From: Streptococcus suis
Lineage (GTDB): Bacteria; Bacillota; Bacilli; Lactobacillales; Streptococcaceae
Length of the DNA: 64,000 nucleotides
Reading direction: 5' to 3'
NCBI RefSeq assembly: GCF_016743335.1
Contig: NZ_WCJE01000001.1
Coordinates: 62,001-126,000, forward strand
The notes beneath the pieces are model-generated. The model searched no databases and was not told where the DNA came from. It saw only the letters and a list, made by a program, of their open reading frames with translations. Of the stretch, positions 17,087 to 27,108 are shown in pieces (the stretch's first letter is position 1; each line of letters begins with the position of its first letter). The position numbers and the translations under genes are program-made.

Positions 17087-18004
17087 ATGTACGATACAAT
17101 TGTTGTTGGAGCAGGTCCTGCAGGGATGACTGCTGCCCTCTACGCAGGACGAAGCAATCTAAAAGTAGCTCTTCTGGAACGTGGTATTTACGGCGGCCAG
17201 ATGAACAATACTGCTGAAATCGAAAACTATCCAGGCTATGACCATATTTCTGGTCCAGCCTTGGCAGAGAAAATGTTTGAACCTCTGGAAAAATTCGGAG
17301 TAGATCACATTTTTGGCACCTTGGTGCGTATCGAAGAAGATGGACCAATCAAGAAAGTTATTACAGAAGACGGTGTTTTGGAAACCAAAACTGTCATTCT
17401 AGCTATGGGGGCTAAACACCGCTTATTAGGTGTTCCGGGTGAGGATACCTACAATAGCCGAGGTGTTTCCTACTGTGCAGTCTGTGACGGTGCCTTCTTC
17501 CGTGGTCAGAAGCTCTTGGTAGTTGGCGGAGGTGATTCTGCGGTCGAAGAAGCCCTTTTCTTGACACAGTTTGCTGAAACCGTGACAATTGTTCATCGCC
17601 GTGACCAGCTCCGTGCTCAAAAAGTTATCCAAGACCGTGCATTTGCCAATGAAAAAATTAACTTCATCTGGGATAGCGTAGTGGACGAAATCAAGGGCGA
17701 TGACCTACGGGTTCAAAGCGTGGTTATCAAAAATGTGAAAACAGAGGAAGTCAGCGAAGTGGACTTCGGTGGTGTCTTTATCTATGTTGGTTTGGATCCG
17801 ATGACGGATTCGGTTGCCGATTTGGGTATTACGGATGAGGCTGGCTGGATTATCACGGATGAAAAGATGGAAACCAGCAAGCCTGGTATTTATGCCATCG
17901 GCGACATCCGTCAAAATCAACTCCGTCAGATTGCGACTGCTGTGGGAAATGGAGCAGTTGCTGGACAAGAAGTCTACAACTACATCACAGAACTAGCTGA
18001 ATAG
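17087..18004 (+). CDS. trxB: Thioredoxin reductase (NADPH)
   Basis: A 305-residue flavoprotein that reduces thioredoxin. It has VVGAGPAGMTAALYA (FAD) at the N-terminus, the redox-active pair C130-A-V-C133 in GVSYCAVCDG, the NADPH motif VVGGGDSAVEEALF near 147-160 and AIGDIRQNQLRQIATAVGNG near the C-terminus. Length is normal for low-molecular-weight TrxB. It follows the DUF4059 gene by 11 bases and precedes the DUF177 gene by 9, so it lies in a helicase-to-DUF177 operon. Confidence 0.95.
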   Translation: MYDTIVVGAGPAGMTAALYAGRSNLKVALLERGIYGGQMNNTAEIENYPGYDHISGPALAEKMFEPLEKFGVDHIFGTLVRIEEDGPIKKVITEDGVLETKTVILAMGAKHRLLGVPGEDTYNSRGVSYCAVCDGAFFRGQKLLVVGGGDSAVEEALFLTQFAETVTIVHRRDQLRAQKVIQDRAFANEKINFIWDSVVDEIKGDDLRVQSVVIKNVKTEEVSEVDFGGVFIYVGLDPMTDSVADLGITDEAGWIITDEKMETSKPGIYAIGDIRQNQLRQIATAVGNGAVAGQEVYNYITELAE

Positions 18005-18013
18005 GGGAATTCA

Positions 18014-18553
18014 ATGTTTCATATTTACGATATTCAGAAAAATCCAGATGGAATTTCTTTTGAGAAAACCTTGGATTTACAGGAAGAATTGCAGGCTCGA
18101 AATGGTGAAGTTTTAGGACTATCACCAGTCCATGTAGCTGGAAATGTCCGTTTTGAATCTGGTTTCTTTTTCTTGGACTACCAGATGAGCTACGATATTA
18201 CCTTGGCTTCCAGCCGTTCCTTGCAACCAGTCCTCATGCATGAGGTTCAAGAAGTCAATGAACTTTTTGTAGCCAATGAGGCAGTTCTCAAGGAACAGGA
18301 TTTAATCGATGAAGATATGGTCTTGGTGGTAGAAGATGATCACATTGTCCTTGAGGAAAGTGTGGCGGACAATATTCTTTTAGCCATTCCAATCAAGGTT
18401 TTGACACCTGAAGAAGAAGCTGGCACTGACCTGCCTTCGGGTCAAGCTTGGGCTTTGATGACAGAGGAAGATTTCCAACAAAAAGCGCAAGAGAAAAAAG
18501 AAGCCAATAGTCCATTTGCACAATTGCAGGGCTTGTTTGATAGCGAAGAATAG
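18014..18553 (+). CDS. DUF177 (YceD) family protein
   Basis: A 179-residue acidic cytoplasmic protein. The middle (SPVHVAGNVRFESGFFFLDYQMSYDITLASSRSLQPV) and IDEDMVLVVEDDHIVLEESVADNILLAIP match the DUF177/YceD fold, which in other bacteria is encoded next to rpmF and linked to 23S rRNA processing. Two cysteines usual in many homologues are absent. No rpmF follows here; gnd with its own promoter does. Function is unproven in streptococci. Confidence 0.85.
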   Translation: MFHIYDIQKNPDGISFEKTLDLQEELQARNGEVLGLSPVHVAGNVRFESGFFFLDYQMSYDITLASSRSLQPVLMHEVQEVNELFVANEAVLKEQDLIDEDMVLVVEDDHIVLEESVADNILLAIPIKVLTPEEEAGTDLPSGQAWALMTEEDFQQKAQEKKEANSPFAQLQGLFDSEE

Positions 18554-18581
18554 TTTGAATGGTTGAATTATCTGAAAATTC

Positions 18582-18610
18582 TTGTCAATATTCGCCATTC
18601 AGTGTATAAT
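18582..18610 (+). promoter_or_regulatory. Promoter of gnd
   Basis: TTGTCA (18582-18587), 17-base spacer, TATAAT (18605-18610). Confidence 0.75.
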
Positions 18611-18642
18611 GAAAGAGATACAAATTAGAGGAGTACGAACAA

Positions 18643-20070
18643 ATGACGAAAGCAAATTTTGGTGTTGTAGGGATGGCCGTAATGGGTCGCAACTTGGCAC
18701 TTAACGTAGAATCACGTGGTTACACAGTAGCCATTTACAACCGTTCTGCTGATAAGACAGAAGACGTTGTAGCAAGCAACCCAGGTAAAAACTTGGTCCC
18801 AAGTTACGATGTAGAAAGCTTTGTAGCTTCTATTGAAAAACCACGCCGTATCATGCTTATGGTTCAAGCTGGTCCTGGTACAGATGCAACCATTCAAGCT
18901 CTTTTGCCACACTTGGATGAAGGGGACATCTTGATTGACGGTGGAAATACCTTCTACGAAGACACTATCCGTCGTTCAAAAGAATTGGCAAACTCAGGTA
19001 TCAACTTCATCGGTACAGGTGTATCTGGTGGTGAAAAAGGAGCCCTTGAAGGCCCATCTATCATGCCTGGTGGTCAAAAAGAAGCCTACGAATTGGTGGC
19101 AGATGTCTTGGAAGAGATTTCAGCAAAAGCACCAGAAGATGGAGCACCATGTGTGACTTATATCGGTCCAGATGGAGCTGGTCACTATGTAAAAATGGTT
19201 CACAACGGTATCGAGTATGGCGATATGCAGTTGATTGCGGAGTCTTATGACCTCATGCAACACTTGCTTGGCTTGTCAGTAGATGAAATGGCTGACATCT
19301 TTACTGAGTGGAACCAAGGCGAATTGGATAGCTACTTGATTGAAATCACAGCGGACATCTTGAAACGCAAGGATGACCAAGGTCAAGATGGTCCAATTGT
19401 TGACTACATCATGGACGCTGCTGGTAACAAGGGTACTGGTAAATGGACAAGCCAATCATCACTTGATTTGGGTGTGCCATTGTCACTAATTACAGAATCT
19501 GTATTTGCTCGTTACATCTCTACTTACAAAGATGAGCGTGTGGCAGCAAGCAAGGTCCTTCCAAAACCAGCTCCGTTTGCCTACCAAGGCGACAAGGCTG
19601 AATTGGTGGAAAAAATTCGTCAGGCCCTTTACTTCTCAAAAATCATGTCTTACGCACAAGGTTTTGCACAATTGCGCGTAGCATCTAAAGAAAACAACTG
19701 GAACTTGCCATTTGGCGAAATCGCTAAAATCTGGCGTGCAGGTTGTATCATCCGTGCTCGTTTCTTGCAAAAGATTACAGATGCTTATGGACGTGATGAA
19801 GACTTGGCAAACTTGCTCTTGGATGAATATTTCCTTGATATCACAGCTAAATACCAACAAGCTGTTCGTGATGTCGTAAGCTTGGCTGTTCAGGCTGGTG
19901 TGCCTGTTCCAACCTTCTCTGCGGCTATTACCTACTTCGATAGCTACCGTGCAGAAAACTTGCCAGCTAACTTAATCCAAGCACAACGTGACTACTTCGG
20001 TGCTCACACTTATAACCGTAAAGACAAAGAAGGTGTCTTCCACTACGATTGGTATAGCGAATCAAAATAA
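18643..20070 (+). CDS. gnd: 6-phosphogluconate dehydrogenase, decarboxylating
   Basis: 475 residues, the usual length. It oxidises 6-phosphogluconate to ribulose 5-phosphate and CO2, making NADPH. Visible: NADP motif [15 protein letters not shown] at the N-terminus, [19 protein letters not shown] near 126-144, and the substrate/catalytic region [19 protein letters not shown] near 180-198. Codon choice is strongly biased, as in highly expressed genes. The next gene is the RitR-type regulator, the same order as in S. pneumoniae. Confidence 0.97.
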   Translation: MTKANFGVVGMAVMGRNLALNVESRGYTVAIYNRSADKTEDVVASNPGKNLVPSYDVESFVASIEKPRRIMLMVQAGPGTDATIQALLPHLDEGDILIDGGNTFYEDTIRRSKELANSGINFIGTGVSGGEKGALEGPSIMPGGQKEAYELVADVLEEISAKAPEDGAPCVTYIGPDGAGHYVKMVHNGIEYGDMQLIAESYDLMQHLLGLSVDEMADIFTEWNQGELDSYLIEITADILKRKDDQGQDGPIVDYIMDAAGNKGTGKWTSQSSLDLGVPLSLITESVFARYISTYKDERVAASKVLPKPAPFAYQGDKAELVEKIRQALYFSKIMSYAQGFAQLRVASKENNWNLPFGEIAKIWRAGCIIRARFLQKITDAYGRDEDLANLLLDEYFLDITAKYQQAVRDVVSLAVQAGVPVPTFSAAITYFDSYRAENLPANLIQAQRDYFGAHTYNRKDKEGVFHYDWYSESK

Positions 20071-20072
20071 AA

Positions 20073-20100
20073 AGGATGGGCGTGTGAGCGCCCTTCTTTC
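20073..20100 (+). terminator. Terminator of gnd
   Basis: GGGCG-TGTGA-GCGCCC hairpin (20078-20093) followed by TTCTTTC. It leaves the ritR-type gene partly dependent on read-through or its own promoter. Confidence 0.6.
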
Positions 20101-20150
20101 TAATTTGTTGCTTGCCATTCCGATTGATAGAGAGAATAATGAAAGAGATA

Positions 20151-20840
20151 ATGGCTAAGAAAATTTTAATCGCAGGAAGAGAACGAAATCTTTCGCATTT
20201 TGTTTCTATGGAGTTACAGAAACACGACTATTTGGTAGATTATGCCTCAACAGGTGAGGAGGCTATTCAGCTAGCTCATGAAACTGATTTTGATTTGATT
20301 TTGATGAGTTTTCAGCTTTCTGATATGTCCAGCAAAGACTTATCTAGAGAGTTATTGTCTATTAAGCCGGCCAGTGTTATCATCGTTGCGATTGATTCTG
20401 AGGATGTCACTCGGTATGGTGAAGAAGTACTCTCCTATGCAGTTTCTTATGTTGTAAAACCTTTTGTCATTAGTGAATTGGTTGAGCAGATTTCCTCTAT
20501 TTTTCGTGGTAGAGACTTTATTGACAATAATTGCAAACAAGTCCGACTTCATGCAGCCTACCGAGATTTAACGATTGATTTTCAGAATCGAACAGTCACT
20601 CGTGGAGATGAGTTGATTAATTTGACCAGGAGAGAATATGACCTTCTGGCAACATTGATGAACAGCCCAGAACCTGTTAGTCGTGAGCAATTACTTGAAC
20701 GCGTTTGGAAATATGAGGCGGCTTCTGAAACAAATGTTGTTGACGTATATATACGCTATCTACGTGGGAAATTGGATTTACCAGGGAAGTCTTCCTATAT
20801 TAAAACCGTTCGCGGTGTTGGATACGCGATGAGAGATTAA
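20151..20840 (+). CDS. ritR: Orphan OmpR-type response regulator, RitR-like redox regulator
   Basis: 229 residues: a degenerate receiver domain (1-120) and a winged-helix DNA-binding domain (about 130-229, ending SYIKTVRGVGYAMRD). The phosphoacceptor position is Ser53 (LILMSFQLSD) instead of Asp, and the N-terminal acidic pair is also lost (AGRERN). Cys128 sits in the linker, exactly where pneumococcal RitR has its redox-sensing Cys128. RitR is likewise an orphan encoded right after gnd and represses iron uptake. In S. suis literature an orphan regulator called CovR is described and may be this gene; I cannot confirm. No histidine kinase gene is adjacent. ATG 20139 is an alternative start. 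Confidence 0.85.
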   Translation: MAKKILIAGRERNLSHFVSMELQKHDYLVDYASTGEEAIQLAHETDFDLILMSFQLSDMSSKDLSRELLSIKPASVIIVAIDSEDVTRYGEEVLSYAVSYVVKPFVISELVEQISSIFRGRDFIDNNCKQVRLHAAYRDLTIDFQNRTVTRGDELINLTRREYDLLATLMNSPEPVSREQLLERVWKYEAASETNVVDVYIRYLRGKLDLPGKSSYIKTVRGVGYAMRD

Positions 20841-21130
20841 AAGGGAGTGGGAAAGAACTCGACTAGGTCAAAAAGAGTTCCCCTCACTTCCAAATATGCA
20901 GGTTCGGGCTAAAATAGTCCACTGGACTATTTTACTCCCACTCCGCACAGCTCAAACTGTCTGGGAGACAGTTTGAGGTTGGAGATAAAGCGAACTTTGT
21001 TCGCAACAGTCGTAATGGTCAGATTTGGAGTGAAAAACACGAACAAATCTGCCAATCAACCACTGCGCTGAGATGTTGACACGAACTCTGAGTAGTGGTC
21101 CTGGGCTTTTGCCCAGTCTCCTTTTTGTAT
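20841..21130 (+). repeat. Mosaic intergenic repeat (copy 1)
   Basis: Non-coding. It holds, in order, GGGAGTGGGAAAGAACTCGAC, a hairpin TAGTCCACTGGACTA, ACTCCCACTCCGCACAGCTC, a hairpin AAACTGTCTGGGAGACAGTT, GGTTGGAGATAAAGCGAAC, AGTCGTAATGGTCAGATTTGG, and CACTGCGCTGAGATGTTGAC. It ends with a terminator-like CTGGGCTTTTGCCCAG. These blocks recur at 25640, 27109, 36418, 49720 and 58105, sometimes inverted. Confidence 0.85.
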
Positions 21131-21176
21131 TCCTGTGATAAACTGGAAACCAATCATAAAATTTTTCGGAGATAAA

Positions 21177-22307
21177 ATGAACAAAGCATTTAAAGAAAAA
21201 GTTCTTTTGATTTTACTGGCGGGAGCAACGCTTTTAGCGGTTCTCAATTGGTCGAGTATCTATGGGGCTATAGGTGTCTTACTTGGTAGTATGAATTCCT
21301 TGTTTATTGGAGCAATAATTGCCTTTATATTAAATGTGCCGATGAAAAAAATTGAGGACCAGTTGGAAAAGGTATCCTTTCTAAAAAAATCAAAACGCTC
21401 ATTGGCAATTGTTGGGGTATTGATTGGTTTCTTGCTTATTGTAACAGGACTTGTATTAATTGTATTGCCGACTTTGATGACAACTGTTTCACAATTGGTA
21501 ACGGTCAGCAGTACGGCTATTCCTAAATCAGTCAATGCCTTGACAAGTTTCCTAGAAGAAAATGGTCTCTTGACCGGTCAGGTTGGGGATCAAATTGCAG
21601 GAATGTTAGACCAATTAAAAAATCTTACCTTTATTTCCAATCTGGTAACTCCAATCTTGTCTGGTTTGGTGTCAAATGTCACTGGAATTTTTTCAAATAC
21701 TATGACGCTTGTTATGGCCTTCTTCTTCACCTTAGCAATTCTAGGAAGCAAGGAACATTTGCAGTCTATGACAAGGCAATTCCTTCAAGCTACCTTGCCT
21801 GCGAAAGTGGTAAGGGTTATCAGCTACATCGGTGAAGTGATTATCGATACCTATGATAAATTCCTGATGAGTCAGATTGTGGAAGCCTGTATCATTGGAA
21901 CCTTGGTTTTTGTCAGTTACTCCCTATCTGGTATTCCTTATGCCAGCATGGCGGGGATTTTAGCGGGTGTCTTATCATTCGTTCCTTACATTGGCCCCTT
22001 TACAGCCTGTCTGATTAGTGCCTTGTTTGTGGCGGTTCAAAATCCACTCCTGGCACTCTGGTCTATTGTCCTTTTCCAGATTCTTCAGTTGATTGAGGGG
22101 AATGTGATTTATCCGCGCGTGGTTGGTCAATCAGTTGGTCTTCCGACCTTGTTTACCCTTGCGGCAGCCTTGATTGGTGGAAATCTGTTTGGCCTACTTG
22201 GTATGGTCTTCTTTACCCCAATTTTTGCAGTTGTCTACCGCCTGGTTCGTGAATGGGTTGCCAGTCGATTGAAAAAACAGGATGAATTGTTGATGGAAAG
22301 TGAGTAA
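21177..22307 (+). CDS. AI-2E family transporter
   Basis: A 376-residue membrane protein with about eight helices in the arrangement of PF01594 (formerly PerM/YdiK/TqsA). It has a large polar region between helices 3 and 4 (about 120-165) and the conserved LSFVPYIGPFTACLISALF and EGNVIYPRVVGQSVGLP segments. The family exports or transports varied substrates (AI-2, sodium/lithium-proton exchange), and the substrate here is unknown. ATG 21177 with CGGAG upstream is chosen; an earlier in-frame start at 21135 has no ribosome site. Confidence 0.85.
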   Translation: MNKAFKEKVLLILLAGATLLAVLNWSSIYGAIGVLLGSMNSLFIGAIIAFILNVPMKKIEDQLEKVSFLKKSKRSLAIVGVLIGFLLIVTGLVLIVLPTLMTTVSQLVTVSSTAIPKSVNALTSFLEENGLLTGQVGDQIAGMLDQLKNLTFISNLVTPILSGLVSNVTGIFSNTMTLVMAFFFTLAILGSKEHLQSMTRQFLQATLPAKVVRVISYIGEVIIDTYDKFLMSQIVEACIIGTLVFVSYSLSGIPYASMAGILAGVLSFVPYIGPFTACLISALFVAVQNPLLALWSIVLFQILQLIEGNVIYPRVVGQSVGLPTLFTLAAALIGGNLFGLLGMVFFTPIFAVVYRLVREWVASRLKKQDELLMESE

Positions 22308-22341
22308 TTCTCGCTTTCTTTTATTTTTGTTAATTTTATGC

Positions 22342-22347
22342 TATACT
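22342..22347 (+). promoter_or_regulatory. Extended -10 promoter of nrdR operon
   Basis: TGCTATACT (TATACT at 22342-22347), 31 bases before nrdR; no clear -35. Confidence 0.45.
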
Positions 22348-22378
22348 GAAGTGATAAAGTTAATGTAGGAGAAAGAGT

Positions 22379-22870
22379 ATGCGTTGTCCAAAATGTCAGA
22401 GTTTGAAATCAAGTGTCATTGATAGTCGTCAGGCTGAAGATGGCAATACCATTCGTCGTCGCCGTTCCTGTGATCAATGTGGTCAGCGTTTTACTACCTA
22501 TGAACGGATTGAAGAGAAGACCCTTGTGGTTGTCAAAAAAGACGGAACGCGAGAGCAGTTTTCACGGGAGAAAATCTTCAATGGGATTATTCGATCTGCT
22601 CAAAAACGTCCTGTATCAACCGATGATATTGATGAAGTGGTGAATCGGATTGAACAGAAAGTTCGAGCACAAGGTGATAGTGAAATAGAATCCGATGTCA
22701 TTGGGAATTTAGTAATGGAAGAATTGGTCGAATTGGATGAAATCACCTATGTGCGTTTTGCATCGGTTTATCGTTCTTTCAAAGATGTTGGAGAGCTAGA
22801 AAATTTGCTTAAGCAGATGATTTCCAAAGGAAGTAAGGTAAAACCGGGAAAAAAAGATGAAACCAAATGA
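22379..22870 (+). CDS. nrdR: Transcriptional repressor NrdR
   Basis: 163 residues. The N-terminal zinc ribbon has C3-x2-C6 and C31-x2-C34, followed by the ATP-cone domain (about 49-139: [16 protein letters not shown] ... [11 protein letters not shown]). NrdR represses ribonucleotide reductase genes when dATP is high. As in other Firmicutes it begins an operon with the replication genes dnaB and dnaI. AGGAGAAAGAGT precedes the ATG. Confidence 0.96.
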   Translation: MRCPKCQSLKSSVIDSRQAEDGNTIRRRRSCDQCGQRFTTYERIEEKTLVVVKKDGTREQFSREKIFNGIIRSAQKRPVSTDDIDEVVNRIEQKVRAQGDSEIESDVIGNLVMEELVELDEITYVRFASVYRSFKDVGELENLLKQMISKGSKVKPGKKDETK

Positions 22871-24008
22871 TTTATTTGCCTATATAAAAATCAACCCGTT
22901 TACACCTGATATTGTCAGTCTTAGCCAATGCTACCAGCCGATTATCGGTTTTGATGCATTAGCGCTTTATTATTACTTTTATAGTTTTGCCGATCAAGGG
23001 CAAGGCCGTTACAAATGGACTGTCATTCTCAATCACATGGATTTTGGGATGAATCGTTTGGAGAAGGCTCTGGATGTTCTGACTGCCATGGGGCTCCTAG
23101 AACTCTATCGTGCAGATGAATTAACAGGTTTGGCGCTACAAGCCCCTCTGACCGTAAAATGTTTTCTAGCGAAACCCTTGTATAAGAACTTGTTGGCAAG
23201 AAAGATTGGGGAGTCAAGCATGGAGAATCTGCTTGTTCACCTACCCAATCAGGAACAAAATATTTCCAAAACCTTTTCTCAGGTCTTTACTATGGATGGG
23301 CAGGTTCCAGTTGTTTTTGAACCGAAACATGATTTTGACTGGTCTGCCTTCAAGGCATTAATGGCTAAAGATAAGCTTCTTTTTCAGGATGAAGCTGAGG
23401 ATATTATTGCGCTTAGTTACATAGCAGAGCAGGCAGGGTGGACCTGGTTGGAAACCTATCGGCAGGCTAAAGCAACAGCTATTGGACAGACGATCTCGAC
23501 CAAACGCTTGCAGCAGTCACGTCAGTCATTGCCAACAGAAAGCACCAATCTCACTGCCCAAGAACAAGCCATTGTTCGTGAAGCAAAAGCAAAATCCAGC
23601 CTAACCTTCCTGTCCTTTATCAAGGAGCAACGGAAGGCAGCCGTGACAGGAACAGAACGAAAATGCTTGACGGATTTGGCCAATTTGGGTCTGCTTGACG
23701 AAGTTATCAATGTCTTGGTCCTCTATACCTTTAACAAGGTGGACTCAGCCAATCTAAATGAAAAATACGCTATGAAGCTGGGCAATGATTTTTCCTACAA
23801 GGGAATTGGCAGTGCAGAGGCAGCTGTTCTTTACCTAAGAGAGTTGAAGACAGGTCAAGCTGTCACCAAGCCGAGTCAGCCACAGAAAAGCAATGTGCCT
23901 GAGTGGAGTAAGGAAGAGGTTCAGCAAGGACAAACGCAGGAAGGTCAAGCTAAGCTGGCGGCTCTTTATCGTGAATTAGAAGAAATGGAAAACAAAGGAG
24001 GTAGCTGA
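22857..24008 (+). CDS. dnaB: Replication initiation and membrane attachment protein DnaB
   Basis: A 383-residue Firmicute DnaB (helicase loader, not the helicase). The N-terminal region ([31 protein letters not shown]) and two DnaD-like domains are recognisable, including [17 protein letters not shown] near 310-326. With DnaD and DnaI it loads the replicative helicase at oriC. The start overlaps the end of nrdR by 14 bases; the stop overlaps dnaI by one base. Confidence 0.9.
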   Translation: MKPNDLFAYIKINPFTPDIVSLSQCYQPIIGFDALALYYYFYSFADQGQGRYKWTVILNHMDFGMNRLEKALDVLTAMGLLELYRADELTGLALQAPLTVKCFLAKPLYKNLLARKIGESSMENLLVHLPNQEQNISKTFSQVFTMDGQVPVVFEPKHDFDWSAFKALMAKDKLLFQDEAEDIIALSYIAEQAGWTWLETYRQAKATAIGQTISTKRLQQSRQSLPTESTNLTAQEQAIVREAKAKSSLTFLSFIKEQRKAAVTGTERKCLTDLANLGLLDEVINVLVLYTFNKVDSANLNEKYAMKLGNDFSYKGIGSAEAAVLYLRELKTGQAVTKPSQPQKSNVPEWSKEEVQQGQTQEGQAKLAALYRELEEMENKGGS

Positions 24009-24907
24009 TGAAATCAGTTCAAGACAGGTTGTCGCAAACAACCAATCCAAGTCCAAAATCTTATCAGCAACTCTATCAGGAGATAGTGAGTGATCCTGAA
24101 GTCGCTGCTTTTATCAAAAAAGAAGGTTTGACCCAGCAGGAAATCACACTCTCCATTTCTAAGTTTTTGGAATATATCAGTCAGCGTGACCTCTTTGTCA
24201 AGCAGGATGAATCCTATATTGCCAAGGGGTATCAACCTGTTTTAGTCATGAACGAGGGCTATGCGGATGTTTCCTATCTTGAAACAGAGGAATTGGTCGA
24301 ATACCGTCGTTTGGAAGCTATCAAGAACCGTATCCAGCTCATCAATATGCCGGCGAGTTTGAAGAATGTAACAGTGGCGGATATTGATAAGAGTGATGAA
24401 AATCGTGTGGAAGTCATGCTGGCTATTGCAGATTTTGTCAAACGATTTGAGGAAAAACCAAAAGGCCTCTACATCTATGGCAATTTCGGTATTGGAAAAA
24501 GTTATTTGATGGCTTATTTAGCCAATCTCTTGTCCAAGACCCATCTTCAATCAACCACCATGCTCCATTATCCAACCTTTGTGGTAGACATAAAAAATGC
24601 CATCAAAGATGGTTCTGTCAAGGAGCGAATTGATGAAATCAAGATGGCTCAGGTCTTGGTGCTAGATGACATCGGAGCGGAGCAACATAGTCCTTGGGTG
24701 CGTGACGATGTGCTGCAGGTCATTCTACAATACCGCATGCAGGAAAATCTGCCGACCTTCTTTACCTCCAATTTCTCCTTTGATGATTTGGAGCGTCATT
24801 TCGCCTCTGGTAAGTCTGGTGATGAGACCTGGCAGGCCAAACGGGTAATGGAGCGGATTCGCTATCTGGCTCGCGATTTGCATTTGAAAGGAAATAACCG
24901 CCGATGA
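24008..24907 (+). CDS. dnaI: Primosomal protein DnaI, helicase loader ATPase
   Basis: A 299-residue AAA+ protein. An N-terminal helicase-binding region (1-105) precedes the ATPase domain with Walker A GNFGIGKSY near 158-166, Walker B VLVLDDIGAEQ near 217-227 and FFTSNFS (sensor 1) near 255. It loads the replicative helicase onto DNA. It is coupled to dnaB, and its end overlaps the nitroreductase gene by four bases. Confidence 0.95.
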   Translation: MKSVQDRLSQTTNPSPKSYQQLYQEIVSDPEVAAFIKKEGLTQQEITLSISKFLEYISQRDLFVKQDESYIAKGYQPVLVMNEGYADVSYLETEELVEYRRLEAIKNRIQLINMPASLKNVTVADIDKSDENRVEVMLAIADFVKRFEEKPKGLYIYGNFGIGKSYLMAYLANLLSKTHLQSTTMLHYPTFVVDIKNAIKDGSVKERIDEIKMAQVLVLDDIGAEQHSPWVRDDVLQVILQYRMQENLPTFFTSNFSFDDLERHFASGKSGDETWQAKRVMERIRYLARDLHLKGNNRR

Positions 24908-25617
24908 ATGAAACCATTGATTTGATGCTGAACCATACTTCCGTCCGTCGTTTTACGGAAGAGCCCATTGAGGCGGAACATTTGCAAGCTATTATATCAG
25001 CTGGGCGAGCTGCGTCTAGTTGGAAGAATTTCCAGTCTTATTCCATCATTGTGGTGCAGTCGGAGGAGAAAAAACAGGCTCTCTATGATTTGGTGCCCCA
25101 GCCAGCTATTTTACAGGCTCAGGCCATTCTGGTTTTTGTGGGCGACCATAATCGTGCCAGCAAGGCGGCTCAACTCCATGGTTCAGACTTTGATGCCAAA
25201 GGAACAGAGAATCTCCTGATTTCTTCTGTTGATGCGAGCCTAGCAGGGCAAAACGCCCTCTTGGCAGCGGAAAGCTTAGGTTACGGTGGCGTATTTATCG
25301 GTATGATTCGCCATAAGGCCTTGGCAATAGCAGAGCTGTTCAACTTGCCAGATTATACCTATCCAATTTTCTGCATTGCCCTGGGTCGACCAGCCCAAAA
25401 CCATCCTGTCAAACCACGTTTGGCAAGTGAAACCATTGTCTTTCAGGAAGAATATGTGGAGCAAGGCGTGGAAGTAATCCAAGCCTACGACCAAGTTCAG
25501 TCAGACTATGCAGGAGTTCGTCAGACAGAAACCTGGTCTGAGCGTATGGTTGCCCAGTTTGGTCAGCCAGAGCAGCCTGAAACGAGGGCTGTATTAGAAA
25601 AAAATAAACTATTGTAA
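24904..25617 (+). CDS. NADPH-dependent nitroreductase-family oxidoreductase
   Basis: A 237-residue FMN enzyme. The N-terminus (IDLMLNHTSVRRFTEEPI) carries the phosphate-binding HxSxRxF pattern of the NfsA/FRP group. LGYGGVFIGMIRHKALAIAELFNLP is near 123-147 and CIALGRPAQNHPVKPRLASETIVFQEEY near 159-186. It probably reduces flavins, quinones or nitro compounds with NADPH; the physiological substrate is unknown. It overlaps dnaI (ATGA) and lies at the end of the nrdR operon. Confidence 0.9.
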   Translation: MNETIDLMLNHTSVRRFTEEPIEAEHLQAIISAGRAASSWKNFQSYSIIVVQSEEKKQALYDLVPQPAILQAQAILVFVGDHNRASKAAQLHGSDFDAKGTENLLISSVDASLAGQNALLAAESLGYGGVFIGMIRHKALAIAELFNLPDYTYPIFCIALGRPAQNHPVKPRLASETIVFQEEYVEQGVEVIQAYDQVQSDYAGVRQTETWSERMVAQFGQPEQPETRAVLEKNKLL

Positions 25618-25639
25618 GTTATAGTCTTTTTATTTGCTT

Positions 25640-25770
25640 TTAGTACTCGCTCAAACTGTCTGGGAGACAGTTTGAGATTGGAGATAAAGTGAACCAAGTT
25701 CACATCAAAAGCTGCAGACAGTACTGGAGTACGGCAAAGCGAGTTAACGACGTAATAAAAGATAAACGAA
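25640..25770 (+). repeat. Mosaic intergenic repeat (copy 2, short)
   Basis: CGCTCAAACTGTCTGGGAG / CAGTTTGAG hairpin, then ATTGGAGATAAAGTGAACC as in copy 1, followed by a different tail: GCAGACAGTACTGGAGTACG GCAAAGCGAGTTAACGACG then AATAAAAGATAAACG. The tail resembles the centre of the RUP-like element at 52201 and the right edge of the insert at 53130-53190. Confidence 0.75.
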
Positions 25771-25797
25771 AACGACTATATTAGAAGAGGAGGAGCT

Positions 25798-27108
25798 ATG
25801 GCTCTACCAACTATCGCCATCGTTGGACGTCCTAACGTTGGTAAATCAACCTTATTTAACCGTATTGCGGGGGAACGCATTTCTATTGTAGAAGACGTGG
25901 AAGGTGTGACCCGCGACCGTATTTATGCTACTGGTGAGTGGCTCAACCGTAAGTTTTCCTTGATTGATACAGGTGGTATCGACGATGTGGATGCACCTTT
26001 CATGGAACAAATCAAGCATCAGGCTGAGATTGCTATGGATGAAGCGGACGTTATCGTCTTTGTCGTATCAGGCAAGGAAGGCGTGACGGATGCTGACGAG
26101 TATGTATCGCGTATCCTTTATAAGACAAACAAACCAGTTATTTTGGTTGTCAATAAAGTCGATAACCCTGAAATGCGTAATGACATCTACGATTTTTATT
26201 CACTCGGTCTTGGGGATCCCTACCCAGTATCTTCTGTACACGGTATCGGAACAGGGGATGTCTTGGACGCCATCATTGAAAACCTACCAGCTCAGGAAGC
26301 AGAAGAAAATCCAGATATTATCAAGTTCAGCTTGATTGGTCGTCCAAACGTTGGTAAATCAAGTTTGATTAACGCTATTTTGGGTGAAGAGCGCGTGATT
26401 GCGTCGCCTGTTGCTGGAACGACTCGTGATGCCATTGATACGCACTTTACAGACCCAGAAGGGCAAGAATTTACCATGATTGACACCGCAGGCATGCGCA
26501 AGTCTGGTAAGGTCTATGAAAATACGGAGAAATACTCCGTTATGCGTGCCATGCGTGCCATTGAACGCTCAGATGTCATATTGATGGTTATCAATGCCGA
26601 AGAAGGTATTCGTGAGTACGACAAACGCATCGCAGGCTTTGCCCATGAAGCTGGTAAGGGAATGATTATCGTGGTCAACAAGTGGGATACGCTTGAAAAA
26701 GACAACCATACCATGAAGCAGTGGGAAGACGATATTCGTGACCAGTTCCAATACTTGTCTTACGCACCGATTATCTTTGTGTCAGCCTTGACCAAACAAC
26801 GCTTGCATAAGTTGCCTGAGATGATCAAGGCTATCAGTGAAAGTCAGAATACCCGTATTCCATCGGCTGTTCTCAACGATGTTATCATGGACGCCATTGC
26901 TATTAACCCGACGCCGACCGACAAGGGCAAACGTCTCAAGATTTTCTACGCGACTCAGGTTGCGACCAAACCACCGACCTTTGTGGTCTTTGTCAACGAA
27001 GAAGAGCTCATGCACTTCTCCTATATGCGTTTCTTGGAAAATCAAATCCGCAAGGCCTTTGTATTTGAAGGGACACCGATTCATCTGATCGCACGGAAAC
27101 GGAAGTAA
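25798..27108 (+). CDS. der: Ribosome biogenesis GTPase Der (EngA)
   Basis: 436 residues with two GTPase domains in tandem: GRPNVGKST near 9-17 and GRPNVGKSS near 181-189, with G3 DTGG and DTAG and G4 NKVD and NKWD. A C-terminal KH-like domain (about 350-436) follows. Der is needed for 50S assembly. GAGGAGGAG lies right before the ATG. Flanked on both sides by mosaic repeats. Confidence 0.97.
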   Translation: MALPTIAIVGRPNVGKSTLFNRIAGERISIVEDVEGVTRDRIYATGEWLNRKFSLIDTGGIDDVDAPFMEQIKHQAEIAMDEADVIVFVVSGKEGVTDADEYVSRILYKTNKPVILVVNKVDNPEMRNDIYDFYSLGLGDPYPVSSVHGIGTGDVLDAIIENLPAQEAEENPDIIKFSLIGRPNVGKSSLINAILGEERVIASPVAGTTRDAIDTHFTDPEGQEFTMIDTAGMRKSGKVYENTEKYSVMRAMRAIERSDVILMVINAEEGIREYDKRIAGFAHEAGKGMIIVVNKWDTLEKDNHTMKQWEDDIRDQFQYLSYAPIIFVSALTKQRLHKLPEMIKAISESQNTRIPSAVLNDVIMDAIAINPTPTDKGKRLKIFYATQVATKPPTFVVFVNEEELMHFSYMRFLENQIRKAFVFEGTPIHLIARKRK

